Source: RGDT01 sp964630925 (GTDB taxonomy: Bacteria > Planctomycetota > Planctomycetia > Gemmatales > Gemmataceae). From it: a stretch of DNA of 56,705 nucleotides. A model generated the notes under the pieces. The model ran no database searches. It saw nothing but the letters and a program-made list of their open reading frames with translations, and had not been told where the DNA came from. Positions 16,530-26,500 of this stretch are shown in pieces. The position numbers and the translations under genes are program-made. How positions within the stretch are numbered: position 1 is the first letter of the stretch; every line of letters begins with the position of its first letter. The DNA is taken from positions 1-56,705 of the forward strand of contig CAZVZK010000065.1 of assembly GCA_964630925.1 (NCBI GenBank), given 5' to 3'.

Positions 16530-17528
16530 TCAGTCCTCCTTCTTCCGGCCCTGCGTGGCGATGGTCTTGTAGTAGCGCTTGATCAGGTCGTCGTAGCGCG
16601 GCATGAACGGCCTGGGGTTCGAGTAGGCGTCCATCTCCGCACGCAGCGACTCCGGCAGGTGGCCCCACACGGCCTTCGTGGTGTCCTCGTCGCGCTTCTT
16701 GTCGCTCGTCGGCCCGCCGTTGCCCGCCCCGGGGTTGTTGCCCCCGTTCTTGCCGTCCTTCTTGTCCGGCTGCGGCTTCGGCTCCTTGCCGCCCTCGCCC
16801 GTCTTGCCCTCGCCGCCGCCCTGCTTCTGGCCGCCCTTCGGCTGCTGGCGGCCCTGCTGCTTCTGCTGCCCCTTGCCCCCGCCCTTCTTCTCCATCTGGC
16901 GCTGGCGCTCGCGCTGCTGGGCACGCTGCTTGGCACGCTCGTCGGCGCCGCCCTCGCCCCCGCCGCCCTTGTCCATGCCCCCGCCCTTGTCGTCCATTCC
17001 GCCGCCCTTGTCGTCCTTGTTGTTGTCATCCTTGTCATCCTTGTTGTCGTCGGCCCCGCCGCCGCCGCCCCCGCCGCCCTGGCTCTGCTCGCTGCGCCGC
17101 AACAGGGCGTCGATGTCCTTGACGATGTCGCGCTGCTGCTGCTCGGTCGGCTCGCCCAGCTCGCGGTTGGCGATCTTGTCCTCGACCTTGCGGATGTTGC
17201 TGCCGATACGCTCGATGATGGCGGAGTCCTCCTCGCGCGGGTCGCCGCCCTCGCCGTCCTCCGGCACCACCGGCTCATCGGCCTTCTTGACGGGCGGCTC
17301 CTTGCCCTTCGTCTTGATCGGCGGCTCCTTCCCCTTGCCCTCCTTCACCGGCGGGTCTTCCTTCTTCTCCTCCTTCTTCTCGTCCGGCGGCGGCTGGTCG
17401 GCCCGCTTCTTCTTCTTCAGGCGCGGCTTCCCCTCGTCGCCGTCCTTCTTCTCGTCCTGGCCCACCGCCAGGCCGCCCAGGAGCAGCGACGACACCAGCA
17501 GCATCGGCAACACGCGGCGGATCATCAC
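16530..17528 (-). CDS. Exported low-complexity Lys/Glu/Gly-rich protein
   Basis: A 332-aa protein with a signal peptide (MMIRRVLPMLLVSSLLLGGLAVGQ). The next 100 residues are highly charged (KPRLKKKKRADQPPPDEKK), and a middle segment is Gln/Arg/Lys/Gly-rich (KQRAQQRERQRQMEKKGGGK). Only short stretches look ordered: a helix at about 95-140 (ERIGSNIRKVEDKIANRELGE) and the C-terminus (MDAYSNPRPFMPRYDDLIKRYYKTIA), which may be the binding end. Its ATG overlaps the stop of the 1476-aa coiled-coil gene by 4 bp, so the two are made together. Function unknown. Confidence 0.7.
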   Translation of the reverse strand: MMIRRVLPMLLVSSLLLGGLAVGQDEKKDGDEGKPRLKKKKRADQPPPDEKKEEKKEDPPVKEGKGKEPPIKTKGKEPPVKKADEPVVPEDGEGGDPREEDSAIIERIGSNIRKVEDKIANRELGEPTEQQQRDIVKDIDALLRRSEQSQGGGGGGGGADDNKDDKDDNNKDDKGGGMDDKGGGMDKGGGGEGGADERAKQRAQQRERQRQMEKKGGGKGQQKQQGRQQPKGGQKQGGGEGKTGEGGKEPKPQPDKKDGKNGGNNPGAGNGGPTSDKKRDEDTTKAVWGHLPESLRAEMDAYSNPRPFMPRYDDLIKRYYKTIATQGRKKED

Positions 17529-20500
17529 TTCTCCCCCTCCTTCTCGTCCTTCTTCTCGCCCTTCTTCTCGTCCTTCTTGTCGTCCTTCTTCTCGTCGCCC
17601 GGCTCCTCACCCGGCGGGGTGGTCAGCCGGTCCAGCAGGTCGCCCACTTCCTTCTGCTCGCGGCGGATGTCTTCCAATTCGGCCTTCGCCTTGGGCGGCA
17701 GGTCGTCCAGCTCGGGGTGGCGCTTGCGGAAGTCGGCGGTGCGGGCGTTCACCTCCTCCTGCATCGCCTTCAGCAGTTTGAGCTGTGCCATCGGCGGCAG
17801 CCCGTCGCCGCCCCCGCCGCCATTGCCCCCGCCCATGTCGCCGCCGTCCTCGTCGCCGCCCTTGACCGGGCGCGGGTCGGTCTGCTGCTGCTCCTTGATC
17901 GCCTCGAGCAGCTGATTCAGTCTACGCAACGCGGTCTGCTGGTGTCGATCCAATTCCGCGTCCGGCAGCTTTTCCACGGGCGGGGCGTCGCGGCCCACCT
18001 CACGCGCCCGCTCCGCCGCCCGCTCCATGTCGCGGGCCACGCGCTCCAAGAGACGCCGGAAGATCGGCGAGCCGGCCAGCTCCTTCTTGGCGATGGCCTC
18101 CGTCTCCTTGCCGATCGCCTCCTGGGCCGCCCCCAGGCCGCCGAGGCTCGCCTTCAGGCCGCGCGTCAGCCCCTTCTGCGCCAACGCCGCGTCCTGGATG
18201 CGCTTGGCCTCCTCGACGTGCCCCTGCTGACGCTCGCGGATCGCCTTCAGCGTGTCCGCGATGCGCGCCAGCTGCTCGCGCCCCAGCTCCTCCTCGGCCT
18301 TCTTCTGCGCCTTGGCGACCTCCTTGCGGGCCTCCTCCAGCCGGTCCAGCACGTCCTCCTGCTGCTCCGGGTCGCGCTCCCCGCGCGTCAGCTTCTTGAC
18401 CGCCTCCTTCATCTCCTCCTCGACGGCGGCCATCGCACCCGCCGCCCGCTGGTTGCGCAGCCGCGCCAGCTCCTCCTTCAGCTCACCCGCCCGCTTCGCC
18501 AGCTCCGCCTGCTTCGCGGCCAGCTTCTTCAGCTCCTCCGGCTTGTCCTTGGCCTCGCGGATCTTCTTGGCCAGCTTCTCCTGCTCCTCGCGCAGCTTCT
18601 CGACCTCGTCTTCCGCCTTCTTGAGCTTCTGCTTCAGGCGCTCCAGCTCGGCGTCGCGCTTGTCCTCCAGGTTCTTCGCCAGCTTCTCCAGCTCGGCGAG
18701 GGCCTCCTTCTGCTTCTCCGCCGCCTTGTTCAGCTGGTTCTGCTTGATCGCCTCCGACGCCTCCTTCATCTTCTCCGCCAGCTTGCCGTCCTCCGCCTCC
18801 TTGCGCGCGTCGTCGATGTCCTTGGCCGTCTTCGGGTCCTTCTCCGCCCGCGACTCCGCGAACTCCTTCATCTTGTTCAGCAACTGCCGCGTCCGCTCCT
18901 CCAGCTTCCGCTGCGCCTCCTCGGCGGCCTCCAGCTCGGCCTTCTGCTCCGGCTTCAGCTCCTCGGGACGCTTGCCCGCCGTGTCCAGCTCGGCGGCCTT
19001 CTCTCCCTGCGCCTTGGCCTCGTCACGCGCCTTCTTGGCCTCCTTCTCCAGACGCGCCTTCTCGGCCGGGTCCTCCGCCTTCGCCGCCTCCTTCTCGAGC
19101 TTGTCGGCCTCCTTCTCAAGCTCGGCCATCTTCTCGCGCGCCGCCCGCGCCTCCTTGCCGATGTTCTCGAGCTGGGCCATTGCCTCCTTCTGCTCCTTCG
19201 TCAGACGCGACGCCTCGTTCTTCACCTCGCGCGTGCTGGCCGCCGTCTCCAGGTCCTGCAACAGGCCGCCGAGCGTCTTATCGACCTCCTCCTGACCCTT
19301 GCGGGCGTCGGCCAGCGACTTCCTCGCCTCGTCGGCGTTGAACGGCTTCTTGGCGTCCTCGCGGCCCTTCTTCGCGTCCTCCAGCTTCCTCGCGGCCTTC
19401 TCACGCTCGGCCAGGGCCTCCTCGCGCGACTTCTTCGCGTCCTTCTCCAGCCGCGACTTCTCGTCGCCCTCGGCCGTGTTGGCGTCCTTCTCCATCTTGC
19501 CGGCCCGGTCCTCCAGCTTCTCGGCCTTCTCCAGGGCGGCCCGCGCCTCGCGCTCGTCCTGCCGCGCCTTGGCCTCCATCTCCTTCTGACGCTCGGCACG
19601 CGACGCCTCGTCCTGCATCTCCGCCATCTTGCGGGCGGCGTTCAGCTTCGGCTCGATCTGCTCCAGCTCCTTGTCCGCCAGACGCTCCAGCTCGCGGCGT
19701 ACCTGGTCGGCCCGCTCCATCGCCGCGCTGTTCTCCATGCCGTTCTGCTTCAACATCTCGCGCAGCTTGTTCGCCTCGTCCTTCAGGGCGTTCAGCTTCT
19801 CGCGCACCTGCTGCTGCGCCTCCAGGGCCTCGGCCATCTGCGCCGCCTGACGCCTCAGCTCCGCCGCCTGCTTGTTCAGCTCCGCCGCCTTCTCGCGGTG
19901 CTTCTGCGCGTTGTCCTTGTGCTTCTGCCGCTCCTCCGGCGTGGCCGCCTTCTCCGCCTTCTCCTCCTCGGAGGCCGCGTTGTCCTGCTCCTTCTGGGCG
20001 TCGGCCTCCGCCTTGTTCGCCTCGCGCTCCGGCGACAACTTCTGGTCCTTGCGCAGCCGCGCCTCCATCTCGCGCACCTTGGCCATCGCCTCGCGCTGCC
20101 TCTCGCGCGCCTTGGCCAGCTCCTGCTGCAAACGCCCCTCCTCCTGGCGGACGATGTCCTGCACCGCCGACCGACCCACGATGCGGATCTCGACGGCGTG
20201 GCTGCGGCCCGGCTCCTTGAACGGCGTCACGTCGTCGAAGTCGTCGGCGCACACCTGGAGGAACACCACGTCCCCCTCCTTGAGCGGCCCGCCGGGGATG
20301 CGGTCCCCGATGTTCGTCAACGTGTCCGCGTGCTTGATGAGCCGTAGCGGCAAGCGGCGGGCCACCTCCACGCGGGTCAGGCGCAGGCGCGGCACCGGGA
20401 CGGCGCGGGCGTGCGACCCGAGCCAGCCGGCGGCGTCGGCCGCCAGGCCGTCGGAGGTCTTCCACAGGTCCAGGCGCTGCACGGGGCCGTCCACCCCGAC

Positions 20501-21955
20501 GCGGTACTCCAGCCACACGTTGCGGGCCGCGTACTGCGAATCCTCGACGGCGACGGCCAGCGGCACCTCGGCCGTCGGCATCAGGCTCAGCGAGTCGCGC
20601 GTCGGCGACGGGCGTTCCAGCTTCACCTGCGGCGCGGGGTCGGGCTTGAGACGCAGGTCATACGGCCGCTGCCCCTCCAGGCCGTTCTCGTCCTCGAAGT
20701 GGATGGTGTACTGCCCGTGCGTCGCCGGCTGGAACGTCGCCGTGAAGGACTTGCGGTCCTGACCCAGCGTGGCCTCCACGGGCTGCAGCACCGCGGACGC
20801 CAGGGCCAGGCTGCCCAGCACGCCGACCCCGTCGGGCGCGGCGAGGGGGGCGGCGGCGAGGGTGATGAGCGCCTCGCGGGTGTCCGGCTCCAGGGTGATC
20901 CACGCCCGCTTGAGCGGCCGGTCGGTGCCGGCCCGCACCGTCACCGTCGTGCCGAACGGCGCGTCGATGACGCCGCTGCCCGGCGAGAGGTGCTGCGGCG
21001 AGGGGAGGTCCGTGTAGGCCGGCGGACGCAGCGTGACCTGCGGCGAGTGCTTGCCGTCGAGCGCCACGAACTGCGGCAGCGGCAGCACCTCGACCGCGTG
21101 CTCCGGCGTCTCGGCGTCGTGCGCGTACAGCTTGAAGCTGAACGAGCGCTGGATCTCGTCGGGGCGCAGGTGGACGAGGAAGCGCTCGCGGCCGTCGTCG
21201 TCGGTCTTGATCGTGAACGGGCGGCGCTGCGGCAACTGCCCCGTGACGGTGATCTCCGCCGTCCCCTCTTTGGGGATATAGCCGGTGACGGTGCCCCCCA
21301 CCCTGTACTCACGGCCGCGGCCGATCCGCTTCACGAAGTCGTCCAGCTCGATGCCGGTCTTCTTCGGCCACTGGGCCGACGAGAACGGCGTGGCCAGCCG
21401 CCAGAACGCCGTCATCGCCAGGCCGGGCCACAACAGCGCCATCACCAGGCCGACGGCCAGGAACGAGCCGGCGGCGGAGGCGGCCCCGCGCATGCCGCGG
21501 GCGTCCACGATGCGGTTGAAGTCCAGCCCGGTGACGCGGCCCAGGGTGCGGCGGACGGCCTCGTGCTTCATCGGGGCGGACTCGCCGTCGGGCCCCTTGG
21601 GCTGGTCGAGGAACTGCACCGTGCTGGCCAGGGCGTCGTTGAGCGTCGGGTGCCGCTCCTCGACCTTGAGGGCCAGCGACAGGTCGTCCATCGGCTCCGA
21701 CAGCGGGACGACGAGGAGCTTCCACGCCACCAGCCCGGCGGCGGCCAGGGTGCCGCACAGGATGACGGCACGGACGAGCGGGAACAGCGGCAGGAAGAAG
21801 TCGGCCGTGCCGAACACGATAAGCACGCCCAGCGTGATGGCCGCCAGCCAGCCGGCCCCGCGCCACAGGGCCACGAACCGCAGCCGGTTGCGCAGGGCGG
21901 CGAAGCGGTTGCGGAGGGCGGTGCCGTCGGGCATCGGGCGGGTGACGGTGGCCAT
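17525..21955 (-). CDS. Giant coiled-coil membrane protein (DUF4175-like)
   Basis: A 1476-aa protein. Residues 1-190 hold three membrane segments (WLAAITLGVLIVFGTADFFLPLF, then VILCGTLAAAGLVAWKLLVV, then SFLAVGLVMALLWPGLAM). Residues about 200-560 are beta-rich, and 580-1290 are an almost uninterrupted charged coiled coil made of Ala/Glu/Lys/Arg heptads (for example EANKAEADAQKEQDNAASEEEK). The C-terminus is helical and ends in a Lys/Glu/Asp tail (GDEKKDDKKDEKK). The arrangement resembles DUF4175-type proteins found with MoxR/BatA genes. It probably spans the envelope as a scaffold. The start at 21955 is preferred over 21970 for its ribosome-binding site. Confidence 0.75.
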   Translation of the reverse strand: MATVTRPMPDGTALRNRFAALRNRLRFVALWRGAGWLAAITLGVLIVFGTADFFLPLFPLVRAVILCGTLAAAGLVAWKLLVVPLSEPMDDLSLALKVEERHPTLNDALASTVQFLDQPKGPDGESAPMKHEAVRRTLGRVTGLDFNRIVDARGMRGAASAAGSFLAVGLVMALLWPGLAMTAFWRLATPFSSAQWPKKTGIELDDFVKRIGRGREYRVGGTVTGYIPKEGTAEITVTGQLPQRRPFTIKTDDDGRERFLVHLRPDEIQRSFSFKLYAHDAETPEHAVEVLPLPQFVALDGKHSPQVTLRPPAYTDLPSPQHLSPGSGVIDAPFGTTVTVRAGTDRPLKRAWITLEPDTREALITLAAAPLAAPDGVGVLGSLALASAVLQPVEATLGQDRKSFTATFQPATHGQYTIHFEDENGLEGQRPYDLRLKPDPAPQVKLERPSPTRDSLSLMPTAEVPLAVAVEDSQYAARNVWLEYRVGVDGPVQRLDLWKTSDGLAADAAGWLGSHARAVPVPRLRLTRVEVARRLPLRLIKHADTLTNIGDRIPGGPLKEGDVVFLQVCADDFDDVTPFKEPGRSHAVEIRIVGRSAVQDIVRQEEGRLQQELAKARERQREAMAKVREMEARLRKDQKLSPEREANKAEADAQKEQDNAASEEEKAEKAATPEERQKHKDNAQKHREKAAELNKQAAELRRQAAQMAEALEAQQQVREKLNALKDEANKLREMLKQNGMENSAAMERADQVRRELERLADKELEQIEPKLNAARKMAEMQDEASRAERQKEMEAKARQDEREARAALEKAEKLEDRAGKMEKDANTAEGDEKSRLEKDAKKSREEALAEREKAARKLEDAKKGREDAKKPFNADEARKSLADARKGQEEVDKTLGGLLQDLETAASTREVKNEASRLTKEQKEAMAQLENIGKEARAAREKMAELEKEADKLEKEAAKAEDPAEKARLEKEAKKARDEAKAQGEKAAELDTAGKRPEELKPEQKAELEAAEEAQRKLEERTRQLLNKMKEFAESRAEKDPKTAKDIDDARKEAEDGKLAEKMKEASEAIKQNQLNKAAEKQKEALAELEKLAKNLEDKRDAELERLKQKLKKAEDEVEKLREEQEKLAKKIREAKDKPEELKKLAAKQAELAKRAGELKEELARLRNQRAAGAMAAVEEEMKEAVKKLTRGERDPEQQEDVLDRLEEARKEVAKAQKKAEEELGREQLARIADTLKAIRERQQGHVEEAKRIQDAALAQKGLTRGLKASLGGLGAAQEAIGKETEAIAKKELAGSPIFRRLLERVARDMERAAERAREVGRDAPPVEKLPDAELDRHQQTALRRLNQLLEAIKEQQQTDPRPVKGGDEDGGDMGGGNGGGGGDGLPPMAQLKLLKAMQEEVNARTADFRKRHPELDDLPPKAKAELEDIRREQKEVGDLLDRLTTPPGEEPGDEKKDDKKDEKKGEKKDEKEGEK

Positions 21956-22062
21956 GAACGCTGTCCTCACGGGAGTCGAGGCGGGACGCCCCTATCGATG
22001 ATACCAGACACGGCGTCTTGCGTGACGAAAACCTTGTAACAAGCGGACGGGAGGGGCGGCCT

Positions 22063-22689
22063 TCAGAGGAGGCCGCGCTGGCGGCGGTAGGAGATGGAGA
22101 AGCGGTCGTCGATGTAGCGTGCGATGGCGGCCACGAGGATGGCCTTGGCCTCGTCCTCGGTGTATCGCAGATTCTCGACCAGCTCGTGGGCGCGCCCGCT
22201 GACGGCGTCGGCCACCATGTCGCGCAGCTCGGCGATGCGCTCGTCCTCGGGCAGGTGGTTGGGGTGCATCCCCTCCAGCACCGAGGCGATGGCCGGATAC
22301 TGCGCCAGGTCGCTCCCCTCCAGGAACGAGCGTAGCGCGTGGTTCAGGTAGCCGTCGCCGTACTGACGGGACGCGAGGTTACATGCCTCGCGCAGCATGT
22401 TGGCGAAACGCAACGCCTCCTGGCCGGCGTCCGCCGCGCGGACACCCAGTTTCACCAGCCCGTCGTTGAGGACCTCATCCCAGAGGAATTCCACCTCGGC
22501 CGGCGGGCCGCCGTTCTCCGAGAGGCGCAGGGTCAGCTCGGTCGAGGCCTGTCCGATGGGGACGACGGGCCGGAACACTTCCAGCTCGGCCTTGGCGTCC
22601 GGACGTTCCAGGAACGCGCGCCAGCGGCGGAGACGCGGATGAGACAAGGCGTCGGGCTTTTGTCGGAATAGCGCGTCCAGGGTCTGCAT
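22063..22689 (-). CDS. Hypothetical protein, all-helical (208 aa)
   Basis: A soluble 208-aa protein with no signal peptide or membrane segment. The N-terminal half is mixed (VVPIGQASTELTLRLSEN is one strand region) and the C-terminal half is strongly helical (EALRFANMLREACNLASRQYGDGYLNHAL; EDEAKAILVAAIARYIDDRFSIS). No family is recognised. It lies 25 bp downstream of the phosphorylase gene and 107 bp before the coiled-coil gene, in the same direction, and is probably co-transcribed with the BatA/phosphorylase genes. Confidence 0.65.
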   Translation of the reverse strand: MQTLDALFRQKPDALSHPRLRRWRAFLERPDAKAELEVFRPVVPIGQASTELTLRLSENGGPPAEVEFLWDEVLNDGLVKLGVRAADAGQEALRFANMLREACNLASRQYGDGYLNHALRSFLEGSDLAQYPAIASVLEGMHPNHLPEDERIAELRDMVADAVSGRAHELVENLRYTEDEAKAILVAAIARYIDDRFSISYRRQRGLL

Positions 22690-22713
22690 CTCAACCCTCC
22701 CACCTTCAGGGTA

Positions 22714-23519
22714 TCAGCCGCCCGCGCGGCTCACCAGTGCAGACACGACGAAGCGTGCGGCGTTCAGGCAGGCGACGGGCCGCGACTCGGAGATCACCGC
22801 ATCGCGGCCCTCGTCGGCGAAGTCCGAGATCCCCTTCACGACGCACCAGATCGGGTCGTCCGCGCCGGCGGACGCCGCCAGCAGACCCACCCCTTCCATC
22901 TCGCCGCCGATCAGCGGCCGATCACCCGGCAGGACGGATCGGGCCAGCTCGTCGCGGAACGCCGCACAGTGGATGCGCGCCGCCCCGGACAGGATCGTGC
23001 CGACGTGGACGCCGAAGGGCTGCTCCCGACGGGCCTCCTCGGAGAACAGCTCCAGCAACTGGCCGCGTGCCCGCTCGTGCAGCGCCTTGGAGTAGTCGGC
23101 GCGGTAGCCCGGCGGGTCGGGCGACGGTAGCATGTCGCGGTTGTCGTAGGGGATGAGTGCCGACGACACCAGCACGTCACCCAGCTTCTGCGCCACGGGG
23201 TCGATGCCGAACGCCATCCCCACCTGCACGATGGCCTCGGCGCCTGTCTCCCCCGCGAAGTGGATGGCCTTGGCGGCGGAGCCGAGCCTGCCGTGCGGCC
23301 CCATCACGACCCGCCCGCCCGCGCCGGCCGCGCCGCGATCACCGTCTCGCCGCCGGCCGCGCCGAGCCAGTGGTACTCGCCCAGCGCGGCGTCCTTGACC
23401 CGCTCGAACGGCAGGCCGCGCTCGCCCGCCGCCAGGCGGCGGGCGTCCTCCTCGGCGGGCGTCGCCACGAACAACAGCAGCGAGCAGCGGCGCCTGGCGG
23501 CATCCATCGCGGCCGTCAC
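22714..23519 (-). CDS. MTA/SAH-nucleosidase-like phosphorylase, frameshifted
   Basis: The C-terminal frame (22714-23307) contains the nucleoside-phosphorylase-1 core: ETGAEAIVQVGMAFGID, the catalytic-base region IGGEMEGVGLLAAS and the closing VKGISDFADEGRD. Family enzymes cleave the N-glycosidic bond of purine nucleosides such as 5'-methylthioadenosine. The N-terminal strand-turn (CSLLLFVATPAEEDARRL through GAAGGETVIAARP) is in another frame up to about 23304, so the two parts are separated by one indel inside a GGGC-type repeat near 23305-23320. The GTG start at 23519 overlaps the stop of the BatA/vWA gene by 4 bp, indicating coupling. It may be a nonfunctional gene or a sequencing error. 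Confidence 0.7.
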
Positions 23520-26500
23520 AACAGGTTCTTCGTCTTGCGGAGGAGCCACTCCACGGTGAACAGGCCCAGCGCCAGGAGGAACAGCATCCACGAGTTCCAC
23601 ACCGTCACCGGCTGGCCCTGCGCGTTCACCGTCACGCGGCTGCCCGACGGCAGGTCGTCGATCACCTTGCCGAAGGTATCGAGGGTGTAGAACTTGCCGC
23701 GCGACACCTCCGCCGCCTTCTTCATCTCCTCCTCGTTCATCCGCAGCATCTCCATCTCGCCCGGCGGCGCCAGCACCTTGCACTCGGCACGCGGGCGCGG
23801 CTTCACGTCCGGAGTCACCAGCGAGAAGCGGTACTCGCCCTCCGGCGTCTGCGTCAGCGTCGCCTCGTAGGTGCCCTTGGTCCCCGCCAGCCGCGAGAGC
23901 TGCACCGAGCGCGTCTCCTTGTCGGCCGGCTTGCCGATGGGGTTGCGCTCGTACACCACCTTCACCTCGGCCTTCTCATCCAGCGCCTTCTGGTCGTCGG
24001 GGAACAGCACCGTCATCTTGATCGGCTCGCCGCGGCGGTACGGCGTCTGCCGGTCCAGACGCAGCTCGACGCGGTCGATCTTGCTGCGGGCGATGTAGCG
24101 GATCGCCTCGATCCAGAAGCGGTTGTAGTGCGCCTGGTCCTCGCGCCAGTTCCACCGCCACGTCTCGCTCACGCCCAGGAACAGGCAGCGGCCCGAGCCG
24201 GCCATGTGCTCCACCACCAGCGGGTGCCGCCCGCCGTCCTTGCCGTTGCCCTTGGCCGTCGGGTGGACGGCCAGCACCTCGGCGGCGCGCTTGGGCGTGT
24301 AGCCCTGCGGGAACCAGTACATCTCCTTCAGCTTGCCCCAGATCTCGTCGCCCTCCCGCTCGTCCGGGGCGAAGCGGAACATGGACTTCGTCCGCCCCGA
24401 CGGCGTCAGTTCCAGGCGGTACCCCTCCGTCACGGCGTCGTCCTCGCCGCCGTCGCCCTCCGCCGACACGTCGATGGGCAGCACGTCCTTGAGCGGGCCG
24501 TTGCGGTAGGCGTGCGGCGAGAACCTCTCGCCGCCGAGGACGATCAGCCCGCCGCCGCGCTCCTGCACCCACTCGGCCAGGTCCTTCATGTGGCCGGCCC
24601 AGCGCCCGCCGCCTCCGCGCGGGTCGGGGTCCACGTCGCCGAGGATGACCACGTCGTAGGCCCACAGGTCGTCCTTGTCGGTGTGGGTGTCGGCGCCACG
24701 CACCGGGACGGGGAAGCCCGAGAGCATCGTGCGGTCCTGGCCCGGCGCGTCGGGGTCGCCGTCCTGGAGGACGACCTTGAGGTCCACGCTCTTGTTGCCC
24801 TTGACCCGCGCCGACTCGCGTTCGAGGAGCGTCTTGAGGTAGTGGTACTCGTAGCGCCGGTAGCCCTCGACGTACAGCACCTTGAGCATCTTCGACTCGC
24901 GGGCGTACACCGTCTTCTCGATCTGGTTGTTCTCGCGGTCGACCTCGCCCTCCTGCACCGGCACGCGGAGGACGTACGTCTTCTCGCCCTGCTCCGTCGG
25001 CCTGTGCTGGAGGCGCACGTCCACGGTGCGGCCGCCCTCGGGGATGCGGACGGGCTTCGTGTCGAGCGGCTTCTCCTTGCCCTTCTCGTACAGCGACACC
25101 GGCACGGACACGCCCGCCGGGAACCCCTGCGCCGTCACCTTGAGCTGGAAGTTGATGCGGTCGTTGACGTAGACCGAGTCCGGCGCCTGCAGGTCGTGCA
25201 GGTACAGGTCGCGCTGCTCGTGGGCGTCGCCGACCCCCACGAACATCAGCGGCACGTTGAGCGAGTCGGCGTGCTTGCCCACGCGCTCCAGCCCCTCGCC
25301 CTCCGTCGAGGCCCCGTCCGTCACGATGATGACCGCCGCCAGCGACGAGCCGCGGAAGTCGTTCAGCACCTGGCGGATGGCCGTGCCGACCTGCGTCGTG
25401 TCGTGCGCCGGGTCGGCCTTCATCTCGCGGATCTTGTTGCCGACCTTCTCGATCTCGCCCGCCGTCGTGGCGCTCTCCAGCCGCTGCGCCCGCGACGCGA
25501 AGCGGTAGACGTGCAGTCGCACCTTGCGCCGATCCATCGCCTCGCGCAGCCAGTCGTCCCCCTTGGCCAGCAGCGTCTGCGCCAGACGCAGCCGGCTCGC
25601 CTTCGTCAGGCCCCCCTTGCTCGCCACCACCCGCGCGACCTCGTCCTTCTCCTCCTCCGTCAGGTCCGCCTTCTCGGCCAGGCCGTCGGCGGCCTCCTTG
25701 ATCTTGGGGTCGCGGTAGGCGTCGAGCGTGCTCATCGAGTAGCTGTCGTCGATGAGGATCACCACGTCGGGCCAGCCCTGACGCTCGAAGTACAGGCGGA
25801 GCTGCGGCAGGAAGACGCACAGCATGAGGAGCAGGATGCCGACGCGCAGGCACACGAGCAGGGCGCGGAAGCGCGCCGAGATGTCGTTGCCCTCCTGCTG
25901 GTAGATGAAGGCGATGCCCACCCCCGCCAGGACGAGCAGCGTGGCGACGAGCCACGGGTCGGCCTTGGGGTCGGAGAAGTAGCTGGAGTATTCGAGGCGC
26001 CAGCGCGACCCCTCGCCTGCCGCCGGCGGCGGGACGTTCATGGCCCGCTCTGCGAAGGAGCGGAACGAGTCAGGCAGGAACCCCAGGAAGTCGCCGGTCG
26101 CCAGGTGGTGCAGCAGGACGAAGCCGACGGCGGCCAGGCCGGCGAACAGCAGCGCGGGCGACGCCCACAGGGCGTACTGCGCCAGGCCGGGCTTCTGCGG
26201 CGGGCCGTCCTGCGGCAGGCTGGCCGTCGCCGAGTAGTGCCCGAAGCGCCACGCCAGCACGACCTCCAGCAGGATCAGGACGAGGACCGTCAACAGGAGG
26301 ATGCGGGCGAGGGGCGGCCCCTGCGGCGCGTAGACGACTTCGGTGGTGTCCACGGAGGCGGGGACGGCGTGCTTGACGCGGGCGAGGTCGGTGACGACCT
26401 GCACGTCCCACTCGGGGTAGGCACGCTCCAGGTCCTCGGGGCTGATGCGGGCCGGGTTGCTCTCGCTGGTCACCTGGTCGTCGGACGCGGCCGGCGGGTT

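Noticed and set aside
17717..20347. 876-aa Leu/Arg-rich frame on the plus strand
   Set aside because: It is the complement of the coiled-coil gene; the Leu/Arg composition mirrors the Lys/Glu codons of the real frame.
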